A stretch of DNA of 64,000 nt, taken from positions 7,874,001-7,938,000 of the forward strand of contig JAKCOZ010000032.1 of NCBI GenBank assembly GCA_022605955.1. Direction: 5' to 3'. The notes under the pieces are model-generated. The model saw nothing but the letters and a program-made list of their open reading frames with translations, was not told the origin of the DNA and did no database searches. The position numbers and the translations under genes are program-made. The DNA comes from Rallus limicola (lineage: Eukaryota; Chordata; Aves; Gruiformes; Rallidae). Positions 12,401 to 23,991 of the stretch are shown one piece after another (position 1 is the stretch's first letter; every line of letters begins with the position of its first letter).

Positions 12401-12830
12401 GACCCTTTCAATGTCTGTGTATCTGCAACAGGGCCATGGGCTGGGAAAGCATCTGTGCTCAGTAGAAGCTGCTGGTTTGTGAAGTTGGTTATTTCTCTGT
12501 GGTTACCTCTTCAGGGCACGTGGAGCTCAGGAACAATTTTGGATGCGCAGCGTGTCTGTCTAACTTCATTACAGGGACCCAGAGTCTTACCTTGGTAGAT
12601 GAGGAGTACAGCTGAGGCCAAAATGAAGTGTGGGATATTTGCTGGGTGTCAAGCTGATTATGTTCCTGCGGCCTCTGTTTCTGGGCTCCTGGTGCTAATG
12701 TAGGCAGTGAAATGTGTGACGGGCTCAGACTTTGAGCCTACTGACACCAGTGCCTCCCCTTTTTCAGCAAGATGTATAACATCTGGTAACGGTCCTGGTT
12801 CTCCTCTGCAAAACTCCAGCACCATGCGTT
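9404..12830. other. Non-coding unique sequence
   Basis: No supported gene. Contents include a 13-bp tandem repeat (10329), a strong splice-acceptor-like signal at 10938-10965 followed by AATAAA at 11060, C-rich tracts near 11285-11310, and no recognised transposon. The longest open frame (minus strand, 10095-10649) has no domain signature. Confidence 0.6.
10329..10361. repeat. 13-bp tandem repeat, 2.5 copies
   Basis: Units of GTGAGGGTGTGCT repeat twice exactly and then GTGAGGG begins a third, giving a perfect short minisatellite. Confidence 0.85.
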
Positions 12831-13214
12831 CAGCCCAGAGAAGAGAAGGCTGCAGGGGCACCTCATTGCAGCCTTCCAGTCCCTGAAGGGAGCAGAGAAA
12901 CAGGAGGGGAATCAGCTTGTTCAAAGGGCAGAGACTGGCAGGACAAGGGGGATGGGGTGAAGCTGAGGGAGGGAAGGGTTAGATGAGATATCGGGGGAAG
13001 TTCTTTACAGAAAGAGTGGTGAGGAGCTGGAATGGGCTGCCCATAAAGGTGGTGTATACCCCATCCTTGGGGGTGTTGAAGGCCAGGTTGGATGGGTGCT
13101 TGCCCAACCTTGTGTAGATCATGCCTGGAGGTTGGTTGCCCTGGCTGTGACAGGGGGTTGGAGCTCTGTGATCCTTGGAGTCCCTTCCAGCCCAGACCAG
13201 TCTATGATTCTAAT
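12831..13214 (+). mobile_element. CR1 fragment, type D
   Basis: Starts in the ORF2 C-terminal coding end (GAGAAGAGAAGGCTGCAGGGG, then TTCCAGTCCCTGAAGGGAGC) and runs through the 3' UTR to the diagnostic GGAGCTCTGTGATCCTTGG and the terminal TCTATGATTCTA. The body matches the copy at 53327 closely, including CAGGAGGGGAATCAGC, so both come from the same subfamily. Confidence 0.93.
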
Positions 13215-14214
13215 CTGGAACCAGCATAGGAATATATCCTGGGCTGGAGATTCAGGAGATGAGTAAGACCACAGACACTCAGGGGGTATTCAACACCGTT
13301 TAACAGTTTGAGTCCCGCAGCTTCTCTTTGGGGGACCAATGCCTTAACTAACCTTTCTGTCTGAAATGGAGTTATAAACCTGACCCCGCTCTGGGCACCA
13401 CATCAGCAGTACACTGCAGGCCAAAATAACTTGGAAGCTGTTACAATTTTTTTAGTTTAGGCTGTGGTCTAAAGATGTTTGTTGGGAAAAATTTAGGAGG
13501 AACCGTTACAAGCTTCTGAAATTGTATCTCGGTTCAGCTACGTGGTGTTTGATAATACGGGGTATGGTCTTGGCTCTGTGGCCTTATGGTCAGGAGAACC
13601 CCTAATTGCAAAATAGACAGCAGGGCTGAAGAAATGACGCTTTTACACTTAAATGTTAAGAAGTAGTAACGTTAGCTTATGTGGGCCAGGCTTTTCTCCC
13701 TTTGCAGGGTTTATAAAACTGGTTTTTAGTGGTACTCAGGGGAAACTAGAGTAATTGTTTGGGTGTGAGAGGAGGAATGCTTCTCAGGCCAATGTGAAAT
13801 AGAAACCGGTTCAGTTTGCTTCATGTGAAACTGGAGAGGCCAACCCGATAGAAAAAGTGAATCTTTCACAAGCTCCGCAGCGTGGAGTGGGGGTGCTGCC
13901 TGGGACCCAGCATCCCGGAGCCGTGGTGGCAGGAGGCAGGATGCTCTGCCGCCGGCCCTGAATCCTCTCGGCTGAAGGGAGAGGCCAGGGGGCAGGCAGG
14001 GCTGGGGAGAGCGCATTAGAAGAAAAAGATTATTATTCTTATTTTTAAGCGGTTTTCGGTGTCTGCAGACTGGATGTAAACACAGGGCGAACTGCTGTGC
14101 TTTGAAAAGGGCTTTTATTGCTGCCTTTCCCTATACATCTTGGATGTTTACCTAATGTTCGGGTTTTTTTTTCACTGTATGTGCAATTTCCGATGAGAAT
14201 TCAGCCCTTCAAAG
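13215..14214. other. Non-coding sequence leading into the CpG island
   Basis: Unique sequence with no supported gene. GC and CpG content begin to rise at 13900-13985 (several CCGGC and GCCG words), dip over an AT-rich segment at 14020-14200, then rise sharply into the island. Confidence 0.5.
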
Positions 14215-14715
14215 CCCCGAAAGCCGCTCGCGTACTTCTATTTTTAGAAGCTCCTCCGGCTTCCCCTTTCCCATCGCCGGCTGTTTCCACGCCAGTCCCA
14301 CCTAAAAACCAGGAGCTGCCCCGGCACCTGGCCCCGGCCGCCTCTCGGCCAGGGGGAGAGGGCAAAGCTCTCCCGAGCTGCCGCCCGCAATCCGGCCCTG
14401 CGCGCCTGCGGGCGGGGCAGGGGCAGGGGCAGGGGCATGGGCCGCCCGGCTGCCGGCCCTGGTAGCGCCGCGCTCCGCCGCTGCCTGAGGCGCCAGCGCC
14501 CTCTCTCGGCTCCGCGCCGCCCCGGGGCGGGGAGAGGAGGCGGAGGGGTCCTGCGTTACCCAGGGCTGGCGGCCTGAGCCCGCTGCCCCGTACGGGCTCC
14601 TTGAGGCTGGAGGGGTTCGGGGCCGGTGTAAGCCCGAGAGTAACGCGGCTGGGGGTGATGCCCGTCTGCGGGTCGCTCGGTCACTTCTGCCTCAGAAGGC
14701 TCCCTGCGCGATGAG
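14215..14715. promoter_or_regulatory. CpG island, candidate promoter
   Basis: About 500 bp with roughly 50 CpG dinucleotides by hand count and high GC, close to one CpG per ten bases. This is far above the surrounding sequence and near the value expected without CpG loss. It contains Sp1-type GGGCGGGGC and CCCCGGGGCGGGG words and a G-quadruplex tract. Such islands usually mark an unmethylated transcription start in birds. No TATA box or convincing first coding exon is visible. A donor-like GGT|GTAAGC lies at 14625-14633 on the plus strand. Direction and target gene are unknown. A CR1 begins about 70 bp downstream. Confidence 0.75.
14410..14441 (+). repeat. (GGGGCA)4 tract, G-quadruplex motif
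   Basis: Four exact GGGGCA hexamers (14414-14437), preceded by GGGC and followed by TGGG. Five or more G runs with loops of one to three bases meet the usual intramolecular G-quadruplex pattern on the plus strand, inside the CpG island. Confidence 0.85.
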
Positions 14716-14783
14716 GGAGCTGGCACAGAACAGAAACATCCCAGGATCTTAGGGGTGTCTTGTCTTTCTCTAACCCCGGGTAC

Positions 14784-15494
14784 TAGTACAGGTTGGGAGG
14801 GACTGGTTGGAGAGCAGCGTGGGTGAAGAGGGACTGGGGAGTCCTGGAGGACAGCAGGATGACCATGACCAGCAACGTGCCCTCGTGGCTAAGAAGGCCG
14901 ATGGCATCCTGGGGTGTATTAGAAGGGGGGTGGTTAGTAGGTCAAGAGAGGTCCTTCTCCCCCTCTGCTCTGCCCTGGTGAGACCACACCTGGAATATTG
15001 TATCCAGCTCTGGGTCCCTCAGCTCGAGAAGGACATAGAACTCCTTGAGAGAGTCCAGCACAGGGCCACCAAAGTGGTGGAGGGAGTGGAACCCCTTCCC
15101 TATGAGGAGAGGCTGAGGGAGCTGGGCCTCTTTAGCCTGGAGGAGACTGAGGGGTGACCTTGTTAATGTATATAAATACATAAAGGGTGAGAGTCAGGAG
15201 GATGGAGCCAGGCTCTGCTCAGTGATGGCAGTGACAGGAGAAGGGGCAGCGGGTGCAAGCTGGAGCAGAGGAAGATCCATGTGAATGTCAGGAGGAACTG
15301 TTTCCCTGTGAGGGTGATGGAGCCCTGGGACAGGCTGCCCAGAGAGACTGTGGAGTCTCCTTCTCTGGAGACATCCAAACCTGCCTGGATGCCTTCCTGT
15401 GTGATTAAGTCTGGGTGATCCTGCTCTGGGAGGGGGGTTGTACTAGATGATCTTTCGAGGTCCCTTCCAACTCCTAACGGTCTGTGTGATTCCG
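14784..15494 (+). mobile_element. CR1 fragment, type C, with ORF2 C-terminus
   Basis: A 710-bp CR1 retaining part of ORF2. A frame open from 14807 to 15157 contains [32 protein letters not shown] and YEERLRELGLFSLEE, the standard CR1 ORF2 C-terminal landmarks. It then shifts frame. The 3' UTR ends with CTAGATGATCTTTCGAGGTC and GGTCTGTGTGATTCC. Divergence is moderate. The element lies directly downstream of the CpG island. Confidence 0.95.
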
Positions 15495-17527
15495 TTAAGT
15501 TGCTCTGGATGACAGAGAGGCCGATGCTGGGAAAGCAGGTAGTGGGATTTCCCTTGCAAACCCTTCACTTCACAGCTCCTTTTCCCCTGGTTACTTCCTC
15601 AAAACTAAGCCCTGTCAGCGGAGGCTTTTCCTTCTAATAAGGAAACAATTTATCAACACCCGGAAGCCTCTCGATTTCATGTTAAGGCAGACTGGCCAAG
15701 GGAGAGTCCTGGAGAGTTCTCGGGAGGCTGAAAGGATGCTGAAAGGACACTGACAGTCAGCAGATCAGGTCTGGCTGAATAATAACAATAACCAGTGATC
15801 TAAATTCTCTACTGCAAACCTCTCTCCTGCCTAGCCTGAAATTTCGGGCTTGCTAATTTTTCAAGTAGCGTGCAGCTGGGAGTATTATTTGTGCTAATTT
15901 CAGAGAAATCTTTTCCTCGTGTTACTGTCTCCAAATTTGATTTTCATGTCAAATACCAGAATTTGCATGCGAAATCTTTTATGAGAAAGTGAAACCGAGT
16001 CCCATCAAGCCAGGGCCGTGTTTTGTGATAACAAAAGTAACAGACTTTTGCTTTCTCAAGCACCTTGTTGAACATTATTAGGCCCCAGCGCAGGGGAATT
16101 TCAAAGCAGAAGTCAGACGTCCCCTTCGGATCTTATTGTAAAGGTGTCCATGTGGTTCTGTAGTTCTGCCCCGCTGTTATGGTCTGCCCAAGGTCTTTCC
16201 ATGCCTTCTAGTCACCTGGAATCACACCTGCCAGGCTCAGCCTCAAAAAACTGTTCGTAGGATGATCCTCATGATGTGTTGGGTGCTACAGAAATCTCCA
16301 TCCTGGGAGCTGACCGTGGGTACAGCAGCACACAGAGGTAACCTCAAGGCACAGAAGGCAGCTTATGAGTGGGTGCTTTGTCAACCATGATATGAAGTCC
16401 TCCTCTTACATCAGAGGAAAGTACGGTGGTAATGTGCCCTGCTGTGAGATCTCTGGGGTCAGCAGGGGTGAGGAGGAGGAGGAGCGGGATGAGAGAAAAG
16501 AGGTCCTGAATGGCAAGTGGTACAGCTGGGAGCCCTGAGCTGGGTACAGCCGTGTCTTGTTTCCTTGTATTGTGATGTATTTGTGAGAAATTTCTGTCAA
16601 TGTGCCACTCCTAAAGATGAGGTGCAGTTTTTGCTTGGTGTATAATGGCCGTTTGCCAGGCCTTGCCAGGGGCACATGGGCATGGGGCAGTGCTTCCGCG
16701 CTCTGAAAAGATACATGGAGTGCTGTGGACCATCTTTTGCTGCGATTAATTAATTCCCCAAATGATTCCCTGGCTTCTGGGCAAGCTTTTTGTTTCATTT
16801 TTGCTGTAGATCCTTCAGTCTGTTGTCCTGTTTGCTATCAGGAGATGGAAATACTTTTGGAAAAAATACTTTTGCTGGTTTTGTGGGCGTGTTTTTGTGG
16901 GTTTTTTCCTCCATTTCCCACAGAAAATACCCAAAAGAGGTTTTTGGTCCTTAACCTGTTGATCTTTAGCTTTCTCTCAGCATTTGTTCTCTGGATACCC
17001 TGCTTCTTGGCTATCCAAGGAAGCAAAGGAGCGGAGATGGTGGAGGGTGGATTTTTGGCGCAGCATGTGCTGCATAGACCAATATATCAAAACCCACCCA
17101 GTACAGTTTGTCAAGACTCGGCGTGTCACCTAGTAACAGACTTTGCAATTAGATCTCTCTGCCGCTTCTGTGTGTTAAAAAAAATCCCACCGGCCTCTGG
17201 TGCTGCTGCCTGCCTCCCTCGGAAGAGCAGCTCTGCCTTATAGGCCCCACGTGTTTTGTACTGACTCCAGCAACACCAGTCTCCTGAAGCTGTGGAAGCA
17301 CGGGGCACATGTCCTTCCGAAGTGGCCACACTCAGCATCTTTTCCTTCAGTATGCGTCAGGCAGCTCCACATGCTTTCCCCTGAATGCCTCCAGCGTGTT
17401 GCTGTGCAATGGGCTTTACCTTCCTGGAGGCTTTTCTGTACCTCTTTCTGGCAACACACCCACCCTTCAGCAGGAGCCCTCGCAAGCTGCAAACCACAAG
17501 GCATTTTGTGTATCACCTACAACTACG
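15495..17527. other. Non-coding unique sequence
   Basis: No supported gene. The first 600 bases contain AT-rich, motif-dense sequence annotated separately. The remainder (16130-17527) is mixed sequence, with open frames to 172 codons (plus strand, 16725-17243) that show no domain or homology I recognise. Confidence 0.55.
15600..16130. promoter_or_regulatory. Candidate conserved non-coding element
   Basis: Unique, AT-leaning block free of CR1. It has an octamer word ATTTGCAT at 15961-15968 and several homeodomain-type TAAT/ATTA words, and it retains CpGs outside any island (for example ACACCCGGAAGCCTCTCGAT, GAAACCGAGTC). This composition is typical of developmental enhancers, but conservation cannot be judged from one sequence, so the call is a hypothesis. 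Confidence 0.3.
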
Positions 17528-17828
17528 TGAAAGGGAGGTTCTAAAGAGGTAGGCGATGGTCTCTTCAGCCAGGTGACAGGAGATGGGACAAGGGGAAATG
17601 GCCTCAAGCTGCACCAGGGCAGGGTCAGATCAGATGTTAGGGAAAAGTTCTTCCCTGGAAGAGTTGTCAGGGCCTGGAACAGGCTGCCCAGGGTGGGGGT
17701 TGAGTCACCATCCCTGGATGTGTTTTAAAAAAGGGTAGATGAGGTGCTCAGGGATATGGTTTAGCATAGGACAGGAACAGTTGGACTTCATCATCTTAAA
17801 GGTCTTTTCCAACCTAGTGATTCTGTAT
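17528..17828 (+). mobile_element. CR1 fragment, type A
   Basis: 5'-truncated copy starting in the last part of ORF2 (GGCGATGGTCTCTTCAGCC) and carrying GGGGAAATGGCCTCAAGCTG. It ends in the type A signature GGTCTTTTCCAACCTAGTGA and TTCTGT. It is similar to the copies at 29086, 48086 and 52300. Confidence 0.95.
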
Positions 17829-18245
17829 TTTGCTTCGAAAACTCCAGTTACTTTGGGTTGGTGAGGGCTTAGCATCTGGAGCAGCAACCTAAATATTGAT
17901 ACAACAAGTCACTTAGGTGGTGGTAGATCACCCCCTGGTTAATGGATTTCCCATGTGGTGTTAGGTAGCTGTTACTCTTCCAAGCCAATGTTTTCACTGC
18001 ACGTGCTTTCTCCATGAGGGATGGTTTTGAGCCAAGCACTGCTGGCAGTTGTGAGCAAGCAGTTGGTGCCACTTCAGGCCTCTCATGTCCCCCGATGTCA
18101 CGTGCTGCATGGTAATGCAGCGGAGTGGCTGCTAATGAGAAAGTTCTCGTGTGAGAGCTGCCAGTTGCTCACACATGTCCTTGGTTCTGTGTACGAGCAC
18201 CCTGCTGAATCGGTGGGCAGCTTCAAGTGAAGCTCTTTTGGGTGA
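17829..18245. other. Non-coding spacer between CR1 copies
   Basis: About 400 bases of unique sequence with no gene, RNA or repeat that I can recognise. Confidence 0.6.
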
Positions 18246-18416
18246 TGTGGTGGGTGCCCCATCCCTGGGGGCGTTCAAGACCAGGTTGGATGGGTCCCTG
18301 GGCAACCTTGTGTAGCTCCAAGCCTGGAGGTTGGTGTCCCTGCCTGTGGCAGGGGGTTGGAGCTTTGTGATCCTCGGGGTCCCTTCTAACCCAGACCAGT
18401 CTATGGTTCTATGATG
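18246..18416 (+). mobile_element. Short CR1 3' end, type D
   Basis: Only the last 170 bp remain: GTGGTGGGTGCCCCATCCCT, GTTCAAGACCAGGTTGGATG, CTTGTGTAGCTCCAAGCCTG and the terminal GGTTCTATGATG. It is the same subfamily as the 12831, 50764 and 53327 copies. Confidence 0.93.
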
Positions 18417-19541
18417 TGTTTTGTACAGTGGCAAGTGAGCAGCCCAGCTCAGCACAGCAGCTTCAGAGAAGCGATGCTGTTAATGTTTTGATTGACTCTA
18501 TCCAAAAAGGGATGAGGCTCCAGCAGCTTGGAGAGACGCGGTTACCGTGGTAGGTGTTACCCAGGGATTAAATGTCTGTTAGTTTAAATCCAAACCTCCC
18601 AGCTGCTTTCGTACAGTTTTGCTAGCGATGGCAGCTCCTGTGCCAGTCTCCTCACTCTGAATTTCTCTGGGTGCAGGCACCGGTGCCAAATTTGGGTTCT
18701 TGGCAATTCTAGGCTTAGGAGTTCAGCTCTCACTACGCGTTTCAGATCCCCCAGTGTTCTGCCTGGGAGTTGTTGATCTGTTGAGCTGAGTTATAGAATG
18801 TGTTATTCTGCTTTCCTGCGGCATTTTTTACTGTATGGAAAACATTTTGTGCTTATTATCACTTGCCACATGCATTTAATCTATTTTTGGTAATTCTTCA
18901 GGGCCCATCACCATGGTATCCTAGCACCAGTGAACATAACGCCGATACCCATTCAATGTGAACCACTGATGCACAACTCCTTCTAATATTAACACAGCTT
19001 TGTTACTTTTCATTTCTCAAATACAAGGCACTCGTGCTTTAAACAACAACCCACCCCCTCAACCCCCACTACACCCCCCCAAAAAAAAAAAAGGTTTAAA
19101 GCTAAGACCATGCACACCACGGATGGAACAGTTTCTAAATGGCCAAATGGAAGTCATAAACCCAGAGGACTAGACCTGCCTGTTACTGCTGGCTACGTGG
19201 GATTGTGTTGGTGGTGGTGTTTTTAAAAAAAAAAAAAAAGGCAAAAACTCTGTATCAGTTTAGTGACACAAAGCAGCTGAAGTGCCACCGGTGGCTCTGT
19301 CTTGTGGCACCACCTAAATGACTTTTTCCCTACGTGCAGGATACTGTCGAGTCTGCAGAGCTTGTAACAGGTTGCTGATGTGATGAGAGGCATTGGTGTA
19401 ACGTATGGGGGAAGTGGCCAGTAAACCCGATGCAAGGTGGTGGATCCGGATGCAGTGACTGCTGTAGATCACCGGTGACATTCGTTGTCCTACTTCCAGT
19501 CCAGTTGATGGTGGAATAGGAATTTGGTTGGTTTTAGCTTT
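18417..19541. other. Non-coding unique sequence with A runs
   Basis: No supported gene. Contains a C7A12 junction near 19074-19092 and an A15 run at 19225-19239. No retrocopy body is recognisable upstream of either A run. Confidence 0.6.
19225..19239. repeat. A15 homopolymer
   Basis: Fifteen A residues following a GGTGGTGGTG stretch. No processed pseudogene is seen beside it. Confidence 0.85.
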
Positions 19542-19720
19542 CTAGAACAGGCTGCCCAGAGAAGCTGTGGCTGCTCCTGGATCCCTGGCAGGGTTCAAGG
19601 CCAGGTTGGATAGGGCTTTGGTCACCTTGGACTGCTGGAGGGTGTCCCTGACTGCAGCAGCGTGTTGGAACCAGATGGGCTTTGGGGTTCCTTCCACCCC
19701 AAAGCATCCCATGATTCTAC
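19542..19720 (+). mobile_element. Short CR1 3' end, type E
   Basis: Begins AGAACAGGCTGCCCAGAGAA, continues with GGTTCAAGGCCAGGTTGGAT, and ends GGCTTTGGGGTTCCTTCCA then CCCATGATTCTAC. Its body is closest to the old copy at 7788-9403, so this may be another early insertion. Confidence 0.92.
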
Positions 19721-20671
19721 AGTTGATTTTATTTCCCTGAGCTTGTGCTGTAGGAAAATGGAATCCTTATAGGACGTAAGTAGAAGATAACACTGTAAGA
19801 GCTTGGGATTCTGCTCCCCTTCTTTCGAGGTAACACAGAAGTTCCCTAAGGTAAACATCTCTGTGCAGAACAAGAATATGCATATTTAACGTGTTGGGTG
19901 CTTTTCTCGTTACCTACATTAACCTCTTGCAAACCCATTATGCAAACGATTCTGAACTAAAGGCTTCGCAACTAAAACATGAATGGAAACAAGGTTGTAT
20001 TTACTCTCTTGGCAAGTACAAGCTCAGCGTCTATTTAAAAGGCATCAAAGCGTGCTGTGTGTGTGTAAAACGTAAACATCTTTGGATCAAAATCAAACCA
20101 GCAACCTTGTGCTGCTTCAAAAGCCTGTGGTGGGAATGCTGGAGACTCCTTTGCACGTGCCAGGCAGGTATGTAGAGAGAAGGTGGCTCTGAGAGCTGAG
20201 TGGCACCTCCTGAGGTTAGTGCTGGTGCTGAGTCCCTCCTGGTGTACATGTCCCACCAAAAGTGGGAGGGTGAGATGGTATTTTAAGGCCAAGTTATACA
20301 AAAGTCCTGAGTGACTTGTGTGCCGATGGAAAATAATCCTAAACCTGAGTCTCTGGTTCCTTCTCCAGCAGCAGCAGCAGATGGGGTTTTTTGTAGGATC
20401 ACAGGGACCTTTGTGCTATACCCGGTGTCGATGGAAGGCAGGTGGCATTTTCTTTGTGTCCAGCTACAATGTGTGGCAACTTTTAAAAAGTAATGCGTGA
20501 GTATTTTCATTCTGCCTAGAAAATAGTCACAGAAAGAGGGTTAATCTCTTGGCAGAGGGTACTTTTAAAAGTTTTTCTCTAGCCATAGGTGTCTGGTCTC
20601 TGCTAGTTACCCACCTTAACCATGAGGGGGTGGGTATCTTTGGGGCAAACTCTGCCCATCTGCCTCAGGGT
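19721..20671. other. Non-coding unique sequence
   Basis: No supported gene. A CAG5 run lies at 20366-20380. Nothing else is recognised. Confidence 0.6.
20366..20380. repeat. (CAG)5 microsatellite
   Basis: Five perfect CAG units in non-coding sequence. Confidence 0.85.
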
Positions 20672-21109
20672 TCACAGAATCACAGAATGTCAGGAGTTGG
20701 AAGGGACCCCGAAAGCTCATCTAGTCCAACCCCCCTGCCAGAGCAGGATCACCCAGACTTAATCACACAGGAACATGTCCAAGCAGGTTTGGATGTCTCC
20801 AGAGAAGGAGACTCTCTCTGGACAGCCTGTCCTAGGGCTTCATCACCCTCACAGGGAAACAGTTCCTCCTGACATTCACATAGATCTTCCTCTGCCCCAG
20901 CTTGCACCCGCTGCCCTTGTCCTATCGCTGCCATCACTGAGAAGAGCCTGGCTCTGTCCTCCTGACTCTCACCCTTTATGTATTTATAAACACTAAAGAG
21001 GTCAGCCCTCAGTCTCATCTTCTCCAAGCTAAAGAGGCCCAGCTCCCTCAGCCTCCCCTCATAGGGAAGGGGTTCCACTCCCTTCATCTCCCACTGGCCC
21101 TGGGTTGGA
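20672..21109 (-). mobile_element. CR1 fragment, type C, antisense
   Basis: Read on the plus strand it opens with the inverted tail TTCACAGAATCACAGAATGT and GTTGGAAGGGACCCCGAAAG. It continues through GGATCACCCAGACTTAATCA and ends near 21109 in the ORF2 C-terminal region (reverse complement of a YEGRLRELGLFSLEK-type motif). On the minus strand the frame at 20749-21141 still reads PYEGRLRELGLFSLEKMRLR, so divergence is modest. It is the same subfamily as 14784-15494. Confidence 0.95.
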
Positions 21110-23054
21110 CAAGTCATGCTCTGCATTTCCAGCTCCTGCATTGCACTCCATGATTACCATGCTCTTGCAGGAGATAAGCTGTTGTGATTGAAAATTAAAG
21201 CAAAACAAGAAGCTCCAGCACATGGATGGATTTAGATGACAACTTGCTGTAAAAACAAATGCACTGACCATGCTGGAAAGTGCCACCTTTGCCAGTAAAG
21301 ACACTATTTCCTTTCCATATTTTTAAATTACGCCCTTGTTCTGTATGTTATTCTCCTAATAAAATTTTAGTCTTTCCAGCATGAACTGGAACTGTTCTTT
21401 GCAGTGTTCCACTTGACGCTCATCTCTGCTAGTGTTACGGCCCAGGGTGTCATGGCTCTTCTGAGGTTGGGAAAGGTAATATTGTGTAGTGGTGGACCTA
21501 GGCAGCCCTGAAAAAGCTCTTGGCCAAAAGCATGGAAGGGTGTTTGCTCAAATTGTTCCCAGACACTGGAAACATTGCACATTTCCCATGCAAACAGGAG
21601 CTGTTCTTCTCTACCTTCACCATTAAAAGGGTTTATCTCCTGTCCAAACTTCATCTTCCCAGCCGTGCTGTAAACTTGTTGCTTCTTACAGTCTTCTGCA
21701 TGTTATGGACATTAGAAGGTAGATTCTTCCTTTCCTTCAAGCCACATGCTTTACATATCCAAAAAATGCTCTCATGAGAACCCAAGTCTTCATTTATTTA
21801 GATGAAATAATGCTATCATCTTTATTTTCCCCTGTTGGTACTGTTTTCTGGCCTTTTGATTGCTCTTCTTGTTCCCTGGATTCTCTCCAGTTGTTACCTT
21901 ATCCCATCAGGAGCCTTGCAGATAGGTCTGGGAGCAGTGCTGAGCGCTCTGGATGGACAGCTTCATGGATGGTGACACCATGAGCAGTGTGGGCTTCTAG
22001 CTCAGTCTCCTCATGTCAGCATGGCATATGACTTTCTGCAATACTGTGACACAACTGGCTCCTGGTTTCCCTTGTGACCTATCCACCCCCAGGTCCTTCT
22101 CTGCAGAGCTGCTGCCCGGGCAGGTTATTTTCCTCCCACAGTTGTGAAGCCAATCCTTCCTGCCCGGACAAAGCATCTTTCAATTTTCCCTATTGATTTC
22201 TTTCCTCTCCCCCTCCCCCAAGCATTTCTGCAAGCAGTCAAGAAAGTTTTAAGTCCAAACCTGCCCTCCAAGATCCTGACAGTCCCCCTGTCTCGCCTCA
22301 CCCCTCACGCTGCCTTGAAAGGCCGTGGTCCTTTCTCTGCCGCCCGCTTCTATGTTGCTATCCTAAATGCAAAGCCCAAACATAGTGACAAGCCAAGCAG
22401 CATCGATCTGTCTCCCACTTAGAGTGAGTAATGGCTGGAAATGATCAGGACTCATCAGCATCCCACTTACCATGTCCAAAAACTCAAGCCTCCTGCGTGG
22501 CAGGACCTCAGTGGTCCAGTGCTGGCATATAGAATAACATTATGGGTAGTAAAACACTGGGACAATCTATGGAGTGATAGATCAGTCATACTTTTTGCTA
22601 ATACCAAAACTAGGTACGTGTTTTGCTTCAAACAGGCAGCCTAGTTTGAATTGGAAACCAGCTTTTGCTTCACAGATGAGTGATGTGCTGCCTTCTATCC
22701 TTTCACTCTACCATGTGAAATTAATACAATTTCTTTTAAAAATTAATCTCAGGCTAGCTTTTTCCCTCTCTCCCTTGCTCCTGCCTGTCTCAGGAAAGCC
22801 TGCCCCAAAAGGATCTCATGCTGAGCACTGCGTGCCTGTGACACGCTGCGTGCCCACAACTGCAGGCTTCACGCTGTTTCCACTGGAGTTTGGTGGGGAA
22901 TAACATGTTGGGAGCAGATGTAGCTGCAATGAACATGGAAGGGGGGAAGGACACACGTGCTCAAGCTCACAAGTGCTCATCAGAGGTTTTTGCTGGGGTA
23001 AATGAGCACTTTTGTTGGCTTTTATTGTTTTGTATTTTGCTCTTTTGCTACCAG

Positions 23055-23360
23055 AATGAACTGCATTGCTGGGGCACATCACTAGTTGACATTCCAGTAA
23101 TGTTTTGGTGGGACATGTTGTTTTAAGGAGATGTGCATTTCTGGATAATATCCAGCAGCAGTCCAGGTCCTTGTGAAGACTCGGGGGGGGAGGGGGAAGG
23201 CTCAGAAAACTGGAGTTCAAAGGGTGACTCCAGCAGATGTGATGCATGTGTCGCACAGGTCTCCTGCTCATTGCTGTTTCAACAACCCTGCTTGTCTGCT
23301 GGTGACCTAACAAACAATGTCCTCAAAGGGGGATAACGGTTTACCGCAGGCTTCCATCAG
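23055..23360 (+). other. Candidate non-coding exon (splice signals only)
   Basis: A pyrimidine-rich tract ending TGCTCTTTTGCTACCAG directly precedes position 23055, and CATCAG|GTGAGTGG, an almost ideal donor, follows position 23360. The 306-bp interval has stops in the frames I read, so if real it would be untranslated or a long non-coding RNA exon. Pairs of good splice sites occur by chance in introns, so confidence is low. Confidence 0.2.
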
Positions 23361-23991
23361 GTGAGTGGAGGGCAGTGAGTTGAGATCTTGGCCTCTTTTT
23401 CTGCTGTTTGCAAACTGGTGTCTTTTACCAAGCAATTCTGGGTCTTATCCTCATGTTCCAGCTTGCTACGTTCTTCTGTTTTCTGTCTTCTCTGTTGAGA
23501 TTCCAGAAGTAAAATAACCTCATAATAATTCCTTTTATAACTGGAAATGTAAGCGTAAAGGGAAATGTAAAATCTCTTCCTGCTGCTCCTTAGTCAGTGT
23601 AATACACCTTCTACTCTCGGAGAGATTGCAGTAATATTTTATGCCACTTTCTTATTTTCTAATCTGCTTTCTCAATTATCAAATCCCTCGGAGTAAAACA
23701 TTTCAGTTCAGTCGTCGGAGTGGCCACAGTCGCTTGATGTGCTGTTTCCATTCTCGTTCCTGAAGCCTGTGTTGGGAAGGATAAAGAATCACACCTGCAC
23801 GAGTGTCAGTTCTCAGCCCACTGAGGAACGCAGCGAAACGTAAAGCCGCTTGGTCGCTGGCTCGGCCCAAGTCCAGGGCTGTTGTACTGTTTGACTCTGG
23901 GTATTTTTATCACCTCATGTTTCAGGCTTTCTCTGCGTGAGAGTTTAGATCTAAATGCTGCTTAAAAATTTAATGGGCAACAGAAGGAGGA

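Noticed and set aside
14118..14465. 115-codon frame running into the CpG island as a first coding exon
   Set aside because: The frame is open mainly because GC-rich DNA has few stops. The start context is poor and no downstream exon could be joined.
16725..17243. 172-codon open frame, plus strand, with hydrophobic stretches
   Set aside because: The hydrophobic runs come from T-rich DNA. There is no family match, and shifted and opposite frames overlap it.
22816..23313. 165-codon open frame, minus strand
   Set aside because: Low-complexity proline/leucine content derived from purine-rich plus-strand sequence, with no domain.
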